NCBI GenBank assembly: GCA_002897115.2
Contig: BCIH01000018.1
Coordinates: 1-64,000, forward strand
Length of the DNA stretch: 64,000 bases
From: Prototheca cutis
Taxonomy: Eukaryota; Chlorophyta; Trebouxiophyceae; Chlorellales; Chlorellaceae
Direction: 5' to 3'
This document shows positions 1-11,657 of the stretch, one piece after another; the stretch's first letter is position 1, and each line of letters begins with the position of its first letter. Below the pieces are notes generated by a model. That model did no database searches. It saw only the letters and a list, made by a program, of their open reading frames with translations, and was not told the origin of the DNA. Made by a program: the position numbers and the translations under genes.

Positions 1-29
1 AGCTCATCCGGGTGTGTTAACCCTGCGGA

Positions 30-30
<1 letters not shown>

Positions 31-105
<75 letters not shown>
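31..105. repeat. 75-base poly-G run
   Basis: An uninterrupted run of 75 G. Similar G or C runs occur inside introns elsewhere in the window (11595-11655, 23004-23024, and beside Ns near 8870 and 33410). It may be a real homopolymer, or a sequencing or assembly artefact near a contig edge. It splits the gene whose last exon lies just to the right. Confidence 0.9.
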
Positions 106-108
<3 letters not shown>

Positions 109-210
109 GAGCGATCGCTGTGGAGACACAGTGCAGACTATTGCACGTTACAGAACTGGCTGTGATTCCCTCGCCATCACCACCATCACCACGCCCTCGT
201 CGATGCACAG

Positions 211-327
211 GATAAGTCGGGCATTATTCCGGCACTGCAAAAGTTGTCCTTTGCCGGGAAGAACTTGGACGATCCGCAGCGCACGCTCGCCCAGTATGTT
301 GCTTTTTGGTTGGCGCCAATGGGGTAG
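211..327 (+). CDS. Last exon of an unrecognised gene (5' part missing)
   Basis: After a plausible acceptor (AG at 209-210) a 38-codon open frame ends at TAG 325-327. It encodes a short helical C terminus that starts DKSGIIPALQ and ends YVAFWLAPMG. The frame is closed just upstream by TGA at 163-165, so this can only be a terminal exon. The rest of the gene would lie across or left of the poly-G run. The family is not recognised. The call rests on codon usage, the acceptor and protein-like composition only. Confidence 0.35.
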   Translation, partial: DKSGIIPALQKLSFAGKNLDDPQRTLAQYVAFWLAPMG

Positions 328-996
328 CTAGGGTGATGGACAGTGCGGGGGCCCGGCGGGTAGCATTGCACGAGCTGCACGGACGCCGATTGACGCAGAC
401 CCCATCCATTTCCGGACTTCCATTCCACAGTTATGGTGTGGCTTACTGGCACAAGAAATTCCCTGACTGGCCACTCAAGATCCGGAAATGTAAGTGTTTT
501 TCCCTTGAGTGAGGGATGGATGCGCGTGTGCATGTCTGGGGATGCAGGGGCGGGGGCCAAGGGCACGCATGACTGTGACGTGAAAGGACACCCTTGTGTT
601 GGTCATAACACCATGCAAGGGGCCGGGGTGCTGACGATTTCTTGTGCACTTACGCCTTGGTGCAGACTGAGAGCTAAAGGGAAGCTGAATTCCTCTAGGA
701 AAGTTCAATGATTGCATGTGCACGCTAGGGCTGCCTTGTCTCAAAGCACGGTGTGCACTGGATGATGTGAGCTTCTATCTGGTCTGTTACTCAGAGGCTG
801 TTGCTCAGAAGGCAGCTGAACAGCTTGGGACGGATCACAGATTACAAAGCCGCTGGCACCAAGCTGCGGCAAGGCATGGGTGTGGTCAGGGTACAAGTTC
901 CCAGGAAACGAGCGTTCGTGGCTCTCGGTCGTCCCAGGGCAGTCGTGCCGAGCTGAGTGCACGTTTTCCCACGCAAAACACCCTCCTCATTCATTC
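328..996. other. Intergenic, no gene supported
   Basis: No convincing gene. A short frame at about 431-489 ends at a GTAAGT, so a stray exon cannot be excluded. TGTAA on the minus strand at 842-846 fits the AMSH 3' end. Confidence 0.5.
842..846 (-). terminator. Candidate TGTAA poly(A) signal of the AMSH gene
   Basis: TGTAA on the minus strand, about 150 bases past the AMSH stop. UGUAA is the usual polyadenylation signal in chlorophyte algae. Confidence 0.4.
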
Positions 997-1685
997 TCAT
1001 CGCAAATCAACGACATCGAATCCGACGCGGGGGTTGAGGTAGACGTGCTTGCAGTACTCGTACAGTGGCTGGCCCGTTTCGGTAGGCGGGTGGGTGTGGA
1101 AGCCCCGGAGTTCGCAGCGCTGGACCAGTTTCAGACCACCCGGCGCTGACAACCGGAAGATGCCCACGCGCTTGGTGGGGTCCCGTGGCGCCATGACGAT
1201 GGCTACCGCCTCATCCAGCATCGTCTGTCGGCGAATTTTCGAGGGTGGTTTGCATTTAAGCGCATGCGTGCGCGTTGAAAGGCATGTGCCTCCGCCACAA
1301 CCACCACCACCTACCTGGTAGCCACACTGGGTGTGCACGTCGACCGAGGAGAGGAAGCATGTTTGTGTGGGGTGAGTATGGATCCAGCCCAGCGGGTAGA
1401 GTCCGCGGCTGTCCTGCACTTCAAATATCTCTTCCTCTCCCAGGGCCTGCACCGTGTCAGTGGTGCCCTCCTGCTTGGGCACAACGAGTGTCGTGATGGT
1501 GAACACGCCGTCGTCCACCGACAGCGTCCCAGCCAGAATGCCGCACGTCTCGATGCCACGCCGCGTGTTGCTCACAGCGTACCTGCTTTGCCGTGGATTG
1601 GCAGGGGGCATGAGCATCAGGGTTTGCGTCTCTCCAAGCCCATGCCCGCGTGCACAGCTCACAACATGCGCGCGCGTGCGCGCGT

Positions 1686-1719
<34 letters not shown>

Positions 1720-3079
1720 AATGAAAAAAGGAAAACGCACCTTAAAAATTCGTCCATGAGGGATACGGAGACGTGGACATCGCGAACCTGCTGGCGCTTG
1801 GCTGGCTCGGGCTTGTGTGGCGCCGCTTGAGGCGGTGGCACGGGTACGACCTGCGTGCTGGGCACAGGCCCATCGCAGCAGGTCTCGCCCGGTAACGGTG
1901 GTGCGGTGGGCGGGGCCACCAGATTTACGTCCACTTCCTGTGGACCTAAGCCCAGTGAGGCATCCTGCCAGGGGTCGGGCGGCGCAGGGTAGCCGGCATC
2001 GTCGGTCTTCGGGACGTGGGCTTGGGCCTCCGCCTCCCGTCGTGCAATGGCCGGGTACAGCGGCGGTGCCGTGGGGCGTGCCAATGGTTCTGATTCGCCG
2101 GGACTCACACCCCGTGGTAGCTGCGGCTCCGACTGGGCCAGGGAGGCACCTAGAGTGGGCAGAATGGCGTGGCGACTGAGCGTGCTGGCACTGGCGGCCG
2201 GCAGCGCCAGCCGGCTGCTCACGTCTGGCAGCGCAGGCGCCGTTGCAGGGGCGGTCGCCACGGCGCCCGCCCCGGGCTCAAACGGGTCCCTCATCGCAGG
2301 CGGCACGCCGTCCATGCTGACAAGGGAAGATGGTGCAGGGCCCCAACTTGTCATATCTGTCGCTGCCGCCGCCGTCGCCGTCTCCGACACCACAGTGCCA
2401 TCAGGCTGCGCAGACGACCAGTGCACCTCAGGCACCTTGCCCGCGGCCAGGCGGACGGTGCCCGGCTGCTTGGTGGGTGTCCAGGGCTCTTCCTCCAGCA
2501 GTCGCACCGTGCGGTCCTTGAGGTCCAGGCTGACCTTGAGCCTCTCCAGCTCCGGCATCAACTCAAACAAGCAGACCTGTGAGGTTGGGATCGGGGCGTT
2601 GCGGCTGGCGCTGGTTCTGACAGACTGACCCCACCTTTGCACACACCGATACTCGGGGCACCATGCGAAAACTGCCATCACCATGCTCACTTTGCGCCAG
2701 AACTGGTATGCAGCGTCGTCACGCCGGAAGGCGCGGTGCTGCGGGATGGTCTCCACCACCAGGCTGACCAGGCGCATGAGCATGACGTACAACTGTTCCT
2801 CGTTGGCCTGCCTCCTGTACTGCTTTGCCTGTGGGGTGGGGTGTGGTGTGTCAGGGGGTCATGGCCGGCGGGATGATCCGTGCGTTCTACGTGTCCCACC
2901 TGCTCCCAGGGAAGCTCCTGAACCCTCCCCCCAGTCCGAACCTGGCGCTCCAGCAGCTCCGCGGAGCGGTAGTACTTGTCCAGTCTGACCAGATTGTTCG
3001 CGGGGTGCATCTGAATGGAAGCGTTGAGCCTAGACACCAGGCTCGGGTCGGCGCCATGGCGCCCACGCGGAGCGGGCAT
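997..3079 (-). CDS. AMSH: AMSH-type JAMM deubiquitinase
   Basis: Zinc isopeptidase that trims K63-linked ubiquitin from cargo at endosomes with ESCRT. Five exons: 3079-2942, 2828-2691, 2576-1741, 1582-1315 and 1224-997, about 535 aa. Exons 1-2 carry the USP8/STAMBP dimerisation domain (segment LYVMLMRLVSLVVETIPQHR). Exon 3 is a long Pro/Ala-rich linker. Exon 4 begins the MPN domain (ETCGILAG) and has the JAMM zinc motif HTHPTQTCFLSSVD. Exon 5 ends with the AMSH-specific tail FHTHPP...DVVDLR. The ATG at 3079 is chosen because the frame upstream has no better ATG and the USP8-type domain follows at once. A CA-repeat (1689-1716) lies in intron 3. NHP2 is divergent upstream. Confidence 0.92.
1689..1716. 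repeat. (CA)n microsatellite in an AMSH intron
   Basis: Dinucleotide run next to alternating CG/TG sequence, inside AMSH intron 3 and close to its acceptor-side exon. It makes spurious Cys/Val-rich frames. Confidence 0.9.
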
Positions 3080-3619
3080 GGCGTCGAGCTGGGTAAGGGG
3101 CTCCCTCCCAGTCTCCCTGCAAACCACGTAGTCAGCCCTCACAGGCCTTCATGTGCCCTGCTTTCAAGCCATGACATGCGTAAATGAAATAATGCATCCA
3201 TAAATCAAGGCAGCATGCATCGGATCTCCCTGGAATTGCTGAATGCCGGAATCGGAACATCAGGGCGAGGGAACGCTTCCCGAGTTTGCCTGGAGCTAAG
3301 ATCAACGAGGTTCGCCAAGGCGCCCGCAGGCCGGCCAGGCCGTCACCCATTGCCGAATGCACGGCACCGGCGTCCGCAGCGCGAAGACCTTTCGTGGTCC
3401 ATGTCATGCTGTAAACACAACAATTTCATAGTTTCATTGGGTCTCCAGGAGACGTGGGCGAGCTCGCCGCCGGGACTCCCACATCTACCCCTCTTGCGGA
3501 GTGAAGTGCCGAGCAGGCCACCGTGTCAGTGCGTGGACCATTGGTGCATTAGGTCACACAAGCACAAGTGAGTCGTTTGTAGCGTGAAATTCTTCTGGTG
3601 CCGAGAGCGTCAGGTCGCC
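3080..3619. other. Divergent promoter region of AMSH and NHP2
   Basis: About 540 bases between the two divergent start codons. No gene or clear motif seen. Confidence 0.5.
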
Positions 3620-4863
3620 ATGCATGCACGCATGCATGCCGACAAGGTGCTCAGGCCAGCCGGCACGCCCCCACACCCTCCCGCAGTGTCCAAGGACAAG
3701 ACACCCAAGAAGGAGAAGAAGGAGAAGACGCCCAAGGGTGAGAAGACGGTTGTCTTGGAGGACGCCACGGCCCAGGAGATTGTGGAGGACTTCAAGCGCG
3801 CACATGTGTGCGCCATTGCCAAGCCCCTCGCCAGCGAGAAGCTTACCAAGAAGGCAAGCGGTTTGTCGGGGAAAAAATTTGCTTGAAGACGGGAGGTGGA
3901 CGGTTTTGGTTGGTGCTGATAGAGTAGAATAGAGGTGCTGTCTGGACGTCTGGAGCAGTCGTGGGTTGCGAAAACAGCCAGGCCTGTTGGCCTGGCTCTG
4001 GAACACCAGCCGTGCTGAGCATCGTCGGCACATCTTGGTGCCAAGTTGTGAACCCACGCGACTGGCCACTGAATGATACAGGTGCTGAAGCTGGCGAAGA
4101 AGGCGGCCAAGCGGAAGCAGATCAAGCGCGGCGTGAAGGAAGTGGTCAAGGCCATCCGCAAGAGCGCCAAGGGCCTGGTGGTCATTGCCGGTGACATCTC
4201 GCCCATCGACGTCATCACGCCCCTGCCCGTACTGTGCGAGGAGGCCGACATCCCCTACATCTACGTGCCATCCAAGGAAGAACTCGGCGCCGCAGGGTCA
4301 GTGAGATTCCCTGGGTGGGGGGTGGGGGGGGGGGGGAGAGGGTGAGTGCTGACGAGCAAAGAGGGGGATGGGGGCCAACTCTCGGTCGGGAGCGGCCACC
4401 CCTCTTTGCTTGCGGAGCCAACAAAAGCTCTGTGGCCTGAACACAGGCCCCACCAACACACCACAAGCATAGCCCAGAGCAAAATCGCAACCAATTCGCC
4501 GTGCGTCAATTCGCTCAGAACCCACACGATTACATAACCCCCCCCCCACATGCAGCATGACCAAGCGGCCGACGTCATGCATGCTGGTGCTGCCCAAGCC
4601 CCTGAAGGGTGCGCCCGCAGCCAAGGACGACGACGGCGAGGACTTTGATGCCACATTCAAGGATGTGAGTGCTGGCCTGGATGTTGTTGGGAATCGGGAC
4701 TGATTGGTTCTGGCCATTCCACGGGGAGGGGTGCATACATGTGGCATTTTCCATCTCTCAGCTTCCGCGCAAACGAGACATGCCGGTGAATGCCCCATCC
4801 TCGAACTTCCTGCACACAATGCAGGTGGAGACGCAAGTAAAGGCTGTGCAGCCGGTGTTCTGA
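3620..4863 (+). CDS. NHP2: H/ACA snoRNP protein NHP2 (L7Ae family)
   Basis: RNA-binding subunit of nucleolar H/ACA particles, which guide rRNA pseudouridylation, and of telomerase RNPs. Four exons: 3620-3853, 4082-4296, 4556-4664 and 4825-4863, about 198 aa. A Lys/Glu-rich tail (KKEKKEKTPKG) leads into the L7Ae fold. Diagnostic segments are LASEKLTKK, IKRGVKEVVKAIRK, GLVVIAGDISP and IPYIYVPSKEELGAA; the protein ends VKAVQPVF. Intron 1 has a GC donor (3854-3855, context AAG|GCAAGC), since no GT gives the conserved join LTKK-VLKLAKK. The start ATG at 3620 is the first available. A small extra intron near 3645-3685 is possible and would shorten the N terminus. Confidence 0.9.
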
Positions 4864-5307
4864 CCGAGCCGCTGGAACTTTGGAGTGTGACTGACATGAG
4901 TTTGACCCACCGCTGGGTGCCGCCTGACGGCCCAGCTTGCCCGCCGTGCCCCCAGGGCAGGCGTGGTGTCACGGCCCCACTGCCGCTGCTGTGGGCTGCG
5001 TGACAGCTGACTGTAAATTATCTTGTGGCACGTACTGGGAGAGAGAATAGTGTCGATGGTGAAGAGGGGAAAAGAGATCTGGCCCGACCTCGCGGCTGTG
5101 CAGTGAGCAAGCCGTCCGGGCCAACGGCGCCGATCCGCTGCCACTCCAACCACCCACCCCCGAATCTTAGCCAGGCAGGCAGGCAACCCAGCAAATGCCC
5201 CCTCGTTGCACCGTTCGCTCAATTGCTCTACACGCATTTGTATTCCATCCATGCACTTCGCGGTGGCTGGGGCTTCCCGGACTCCCTGTTTCCGATCCGA
5301 ACCAACC
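4864..5307. other. NHP2 3' UTR and NDK 5' flank
   Basis: About 440 bases without a gene. TGTAA at 5012-5016 is the candidate poly(A) signal for NHP2. Confidence 0.5.
5012..5016 (+). terminator. Candidate TGTAA poly(A) signal of NHP2
   Basis: TGTAA about 150 bases past the NHP2 stop codon, matching the chlorophyte consensus. Confidence 0.45.
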
Positions 5308-6647
5308 ATGCTGCGCTCCGCCGTCCGCTCACTGGGCCGTGCCGCCCAGCGTGCCACCGCCTCCAATGCCGCTGGTAGGGCACCAACCCATGCGATCTGG
5401 CCAAAATGTTACTGTACGCCATGCGTGGATGTCATCGAGATTGAGGGTTTGCCCCCCCACCGCCTGCAGGCGTGCTCGTAGGAGCCTCCCGCACCGCCCT
5501 GAGCACCTGGACCCAGGCTGCTGCCAAGCCTGCCGCGGGCCGGGTCGCCGCCCTGGCCGCCGTCGGTGCAGCAAGTACGATGGGGTGTGAAGCAAGGGAT
5601 TTGGGTCCGTGCCTTGAAGGGCAGATGTAGCCATCTGTGAACCGGACGGCCGTGTGCGCGACATCATGGAGCCGCGTCCTTGGCAAGTCATGCGAGCAAC
5701 CAGCCACTTCTGGCCCTCGGCGAACATCCCTCCCTCGCATCCTACCGCCCTCACGCCCATTTTCAATGCCCTGCATTCCTGTAGTGGGCACCACCTTTGC
5801 CATGGCCGAGGCTCCCAAGGAGCGCTCCTTCATCATGGTGGGATTTTTTTTTGGTGGATGACCGCTGCATCATGCACCGGATGAACAAATGCTGGACAAT
5901 CAGATGACGAGGCCTCTGTTCTGTGATTGTTGTACCGGCGGAGTTTCCTGCTGCTGGATGCCTGTGCTCTGGTGGATGGTGTTGCCTGCCTGCGATTGCT
6001 GCTGCTGCTACTCACCTTACCATTCCCGCTTTCCACCCCAGGTCAAGCCCGAGGGCGTGCAGCGCGGTCTGGTGGGTGACATCATCAAGCGCTTTGAGCA
6101 GCGGGGCTACAAGCTCGTCGGCATCAAGGTCCGAATACTTGTGCTGTTCTTAGATCGTCGGCATGCAGCCAGGCTCACCCTCTCCCCCTTGTCTACCCCA
6201 CCCCTTGCCTACCCTTGGTTGTCTACCTTCCCCCAGTTGTCTACCCCCAGGTGTTCAGTCTACCCACTCACCCACCCACTCACTTCATCAAACAACCTCA
6301 TACAGGTCCTGGTTCCCAGCGTAGACCTTGCAAACGTGCACTATGGCGAGCACGAGGGCAAGCCGTTCTTCGGCAAGTTGGTGGACCACATCACCTCGGG
6401 CGCGGTAGTCGCCATGGTGTGGGAAGGCAAGGACGTCGTGACCACGGCCCGCACCATGATTGGCGCGACCAACCCCCTGGCCAGCGCGCCGGGGACGATT
6501 CGCGGCGACCTGGCCATCGATCTGGGACGCAACGTCGTGCACGGCTCCGATTCAGTGCCCTCCGCTCAGCGCGAGATTGCGCTGTGGTTCACCCCGGAGG
6601 AGCTTGCCGACTACTCTGTCACTGCCACCCCCTGGATCTACGAGTGA
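5308..6647 (+). CDS. NDK: Nucleoside diphosphate kinase, organelle-targeted form
   Basis: Transfers the gamma phosphate from ATP to NDPs. Five exons: 5308-5374, 5470-5574, 5785-5837, 6042-6128 and 6306-6647, about 217 aa. The first 65 or so residues ([15 protein letters not shown]...) are Arg/Ala/Ser-rich and lack acids, as in mitochondrial or plastid transit peptides. The catalytic domain starts at [20 protein letters not shown]. The active-site histidine is in NVVHGSDS, with [10 protein letters not shown] upstream of it. The protein ends TPWIYE, as in organellar plant NDPK3-type enzymes. All intron phases join the conserved core exactly. Confidence 0.95.
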
Positions 6648-7366
6648 ACAAGGAGCAGTGATGTGCTGTGTGAGGGTTTGGGAAAGGGGGGGTGGTATTC
6701 CCGCTCGGCAGCCCGATAGTGCGGTTGCCGGTGGAATGGGCCAGGCTGCAACCCCCCTCCTTCGCCTGGATGTGAATGAAAACAATTCCTGTGTGTTTGA
6801 CTGACATAAAACCCATAATGTAACACATGGGCCAACTGAGACGAGCCTGGCTAGGGGGTTTGTCCAGGGCACAGCGACGCCCTGGATGGTCCCGTGCCCT
6901 TTGGCTGAAAGGTACGTAATCTGCAACATGAAAACGCCAACATTGCTGCTGGCAAAGGAGGAAAGGCAGCTTGCTTCAACACGGTTGTCTGGATGGTTTT
7001 CAGTATGTGTGTTGGGTACAGAGCACAAATGTGCGATACCGCTTGGGGTGTCGTGGCATGCGCCCTGGTCTATCCCACCGTCAGGCGAGGCGGGCCCAGA
7101 AAAATTTGGCACATGACGAGCGGTCCGGCTTGCAGCGTGCTGTTGCCATTCTAGCCCCCGCCCCGTAGCTCTTCCCAGCTGCATTCCAATCCGACATTAT
7201 TTATATCTTGCAGTGGAGGCACTGGACCCGGGCCTGCCGCGGGCAGACGTGAAGGCCAGGATCGGGGCCGGCATTTTGATCTTGGGCAGGCCCATGGCCC
7301 GGGCAGTCTGAGCCCATCCTGCCAGCAAGCCGCGGTGTGGTGGTCCCCGATTCTTGTCCAGGTGCC
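6648..7366. other. Intergenic between NDK and NUP58
   Basis: About 720 bases with no supported gene. TGTAA at 6819-6823 fits NDK 3' processing. The rest should contain the NUP58 promoter. Confidence 0.5.
6819..6823 (+). terminator. Candidate TGTAA poly(A) signal of NDK
   Basis: TGTAA about 170 bases after the NDK stop, in AT-rich sequence. Confidence 0.45.
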
Positions 7367-9092
7367 ATGGCGTTCAATTTTGGGACGCCCACAGCCACGC
7401 CCTCGGCGTTTGGCACGCCGGCCACCCCGGCATTCGGATTTGGGGCAGCCACCCCTGGCCCAGGGGTGGCCAGCACCCCTTCCTTCTCCTTTGGGAGCAA
7501 GCCAGCTGTTGGGGCTAGTACTGCTGGATCGCTGTTTGGAGCCGCCAGTGCTCCAGGTTTTGGTGCCGCCCCAGGCAGCTCCCTGTTTGGCGCGGCCAGC
7601 ACACCCGCCTTTGGCGCTGCTGGTGGTTCTTCGCTGTTGGGCGCTGCCAGTACCCCCGGTTCTTCCCTGTTTGGAGCTGCTAGTATGGGAGCTTCGCTGT
7701 TTGGTACTGCTAGTGCGTCGACCTCGCTGTTTGGTGCCACCAGCGCTCCTGCCTTCTCTTTCAGCTCTGCGCCGGCGGCGGGGCCCAGTTTGTTCGGCGG
7801 GAGCGCACTCGCTCCGTTCGGAGGAGCCGCAGCCGTGCCGGCCGGCGTGGCGCAAGCCCAGGCATCGCTGCAGCAGCAAATCGGGGCGCTGGTGACGACG
7901 GCTGGCCAGCCGCTGACGCACTCGACGAAATGGGAGGAAATCAGCCCCGCGGGCCAGGCGCAGCTGCTGGAGGTGCAGCGTGCCATCGTGGCCCTGCGTG
8001 ATGACGAGGCATCGCTGGCGTCAGACGCACGGCTGGCGGCGCCCGCAGCCGGTGCGGCACGGCTGCCCGAGACGTTGGAGGGCCTTCGGGCGGCGCTGGC
8101 CACGCTGGCCGGCGAATCTGCGGCCGACGGGGCGGCGGGCGAGGCCGTGCGCCGCCACGTGGCGGCGCTGTTGCAAGCTGTGGAGTCGGTGTATGCAGGG
8201 TTCCGGCGCTCACGCGCGTGGCGCGAAGCCGCGCGCCTGCCCCCCGGCGCGCCCCTGCCGGCGGAACTCGCCGAGCAGCTGGCCGTGGGGCTGACCCTGC
8301 CCAACCATTACCTTACTACTGCGATCCAAGCCGCCGCCGAGCAGCTAGCTGCCCTGCACGCTGCAGTGGATACGCTGCCTGGCGCAGTCATCCCCCAGCC
8401 AGGTGGCAGTGGCAGGTTTGCGGGCCCCGCGCATGACGGCGCCACCCTCCCCGACAACGACAACAGCCACAGCTTCAGGCCAGAATCCGAAAAGCTGGCG
8501 TTGTCGGTGCACAACCTGCAAGACTGCCTGCTGGCCGCCGCGGCCCGGGCACAGGCCCTCGTCGACGCGGTGACCGAGGGGCGAGCCGCCGAGCTGCTCC
8601 GGCGCAGCGCCATGGGGGACTACGCTGACCCGTTCCGGGAGGCAGAGCGCGAGCAAGGTGCTGGGGTGCCTGGCACCGCGGGGCCTGCGGCGCCACAAGC
8701 CGGTCAGGCACCGGCGACTGCGACGCAAACCCAGCCGCAGCAGCCGGGTGCAGTGGTAATGCCTGTGCCGGGTGGTCCCGCACCCTCGCCGCAGCGTGAG
8801 TCAAGGCTTGGGAGTATTGGTGGCTGTGTGTGTGTTTCCATGCGTATGTGTATATGATTGTGTGNGNGNGNGGGGGGGGGGGGGGGTTGGCTGNGAAATG
8901 CCCTGTTGATGGTCCACTTGAACAATGGTTCTACAACAGACAAACACCAAGTAACCCTTCCTCTTCGATGCAGCAGCCGCGGGATCTCTTTTCGCTGGAC
9001 TGGCGCCGGCGACCCCGGCTGGCGGCGGGCTGTTCGGCACGCCGGCAGGTGCAGGGTCCGCGGGTAGAAAGTCCAGGACAGGGCGGCGATAG
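7367..9092 (+). CDS. NUP58: FG nucleoporin NUP58 (p58/p45)
   Basis: Central-channel component of the nuclear pore (Nup62 complex), a docking surface for transport receptors. Two exons: 7367-8795 and 8974-9092, about 515 aa. Residues 1-155 or so are FG/GLFG-like repeats (SLFGAAS, FGFGAAT). A helical core begins THSTKWEEISPAGQAQLLEVQ, where plant NUP58 has the TKWEELHP motif. The tail returns to FG repeats (GLFGTPAG) and ends in basic SGRKSRTGRR. The intron holds Ns and a poly-G run, but its phase-1 splice restores the FG tail. ATG 7367 directly precedes the first FG repeat. Confidence 0.88.
8857..8894. repeat. GT/G low-complexity tract with ambiguous bases
   Basis: Alternating G and N followed by 15 G inside the NUP58 intron, with single Ns at 8865, 8867, 8869, 8871 and 8894. 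Confidence 0.85.
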
Positions 9093-9574
9093 GGATGACT
9101 GGCAGCTGGCGGACTGTGCATGGGCAAGCAGGTCCATGCATCTCCAAGAGGCATGGCTTGCATCTAGGGTTCCAGAACACCTCATCCACGTGCACATGGG
9201 ATTGAAACAGTTCTGTTGCTCATCCGGGCGTCACGAGGTGCATGGTCACTCTGCTAGCAGGCTACTGATGGCTGGGGGTTTGGGCTGGGGTCTATCCGGA
9301 GCCCCATTTTTCAGAGCCGATCTTTCGACGACCCCTCGTCCCGAGCCGATGCCTGACCACACATGCGTGAAATTCTCAGATGCATTCAACGTTGAACCAT
9401 CGGGGGATTTGACACCGACGGATCCCTCCCAGTAGGGGTGTAGGCTGCCCCATCGAGGCAGGACGACGGGACTCCTGGTCAGGAGGAGGAACCCACTCCG
9501 CACCATGCGCTGTGCGGGCGCAACAGCATCACCAGCCTAGTCCAGGAGGCATTCCTGAGCATCTCTGAGTCCCC
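9093..9574. other. Intergenic between NUP58 and VPS9A-like
   Basis: About 480 bases. No gene, repeat or RNA recognised. Confidence 0.5.
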
Positions 9575-11593
9575 ATGGACACCGATCATGGGGCCACGCC
9601 CCTGTCGTTCGGCGATTTCCTCGATAAGATGAAGGACCCGGCAGCTGCCGACCTGGTCCGCATGGTGAAGAGGTGCGTGTGGCGTTGATTGAGCTTGGGG
9701 CAACCTGCTTCACGCATGACCGTCATGTCCTTGGTACCTGCATCATGATTGCATTGTGGAAACTCCCTAGCAATTACCCCATCCCCGGGGACGCAGGTTC
9801 ATCAAGGAGTTTGAGCACCGGCATGGCCAGGACCCGGAGCAAGACGCTGCACGCTTGCAGGCATAGCTTTATTCCTTTTCGTGGCTTTTTTTTGTGGTAT
9901 CATGGTCATGTGTAGATGATCCATGTCCATGCCCATGCCACGACGTGGCCAGCCTCCCCATAAAACAACGCAGGCCTTCCTGTCCCAGTCGGAGCAGCTG
10001 TTCCGCGTGCACCCCGTCTGGCGCGGTTCGTCCCCGGAAACGCTGGAGCAAGCCGTGGAGGGCCTGGAAAAGTACGTTTTGAGCAAGCTGTGGCGTCTGA
10101 CGTTTGCCCAGGTGCCCGCGGAGCGCGAGCGGGACGAACGCAGCGGCCGGCTGTGCGAGGCGCTGAGCTTTGTGACGCTGGACACGCTGATGGGCACGCA
10201 CGGCGTGACCCCGGACACCGACCTGCTGGCCGTGGCAAGCAAGGAGATTCTCACCATGGACAAGTACAAGGTGGGTCCAGAGGGGTCGTGGGTGTTGCTT
10301 GGAGGGGATGGTGGGTGGGGGTGGCATGGAGGAGGCAGGAGAGCGCCTGCCCATGCATGAGCATGGAATGACGATGACAAGAGCAAAGAGCGTCACACCA
10401 CTGACCCCTTTCGACAGGCGCCACGGGACAAACTGGTGTGTCTGACTAATGTCAAGACAACGGTGGAGCGGATCGTGGTGCGCGCCGCGGCCGAGAGCGG
10501 CGCGAGCATTGGTGGCGCCGACGCTTTCTTCCCTGTTCTCCTGCTCGCCGTCATCCGCGCCCGGCCCCGGAGCTTGGTGTCCACCATCGAGTACATCAAG
10601 CGGTACCGCGGTGCCTCCCGCCTCCGTGGCGCCTCGGACTACATGCTCGCAAACATGGTTTGTCTCAGTGTTCGAGGTTGGGTGTCCGTGCTCACTGATG
10701 AGCCTCTGGTGGGTGGGACTGACTCCGCGACACGACCGACTCCTGGGCATGACCACACACACAAAAACGCCGCGCTTTCTTCCCATGCTTCACACACAAC
10801 CAACAAACAATCACAGGAGTCTGTGGCGTTGTACCTGGACACGGTGAATTACGAGCACCTGCACATCAGCCGGGAAGAGTTTCTGCAGCACTTGTCGGCC
10901 GCCGGGATCCCGGAGGCCACGCTCGAGCTTGAGCGTCGGGATCATTGCGTTGCCTCGCCTGCAGTCTCGCCACGGGCTGCGGCAGCCAGCAGCGCAGCTG
11001 GACCTGACCTGCTGTCTGGTGACGAGGTCGGCGCTGTGGCGACTATGCAACCCATGGCCGCATCAGGAGGAGCGCTGCAGTCGCAACCGTCGCCCGAACC
11101 GAGCGGTGCGAGCTTGTCAGCGAGCTTGGCGACTGCAGATGAGGGGGCGCTGCTGCTGTCTCCGGCCGTGGACGTCGAGGAGGTGTTGATGCCAACCCCA
11201 GACAGCAGAAATGATTCTGCAAGGACAGTGCTACTCGGCCACGGGAATGCAGCAGGACCCAGCGGCCAGACCTTGCTTCATCTGCTGGATAAAGCAGCTG
11301 CCGACGATGCCCAAGCGATCACGGGATCGGCCGTAGAGCCTCGGGAAGAAGAGGCGCCACCGGCGCCTGGGAGTGCCACCGTGGCCGAGCAGGACACGAC
11401 CACTGCTGCTCAGGGTGCCCAGTGGCCGGATGACAGGTTTGTTGAGCAGAGTCTTTGTCGACTGGGGTGGGTGGGGAATGAATGTGATCCTCGTTGATTG
11501 TTTGGCAATGGTGGCGGAATACCTGGGTTGGGCGCCCTGTTTCACGGGAGTTGTCAGACAACGATGCTGCCGCTCCAGTCCAACCTGCTACAT

Positions 11594-11657
<64 letters not shown>

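Noticed and set aside
14..331. Poly-Gly / poly-Pro frames across the poly-G run
   Set aside because: Product of a homopolymer; no protein support on either strand.
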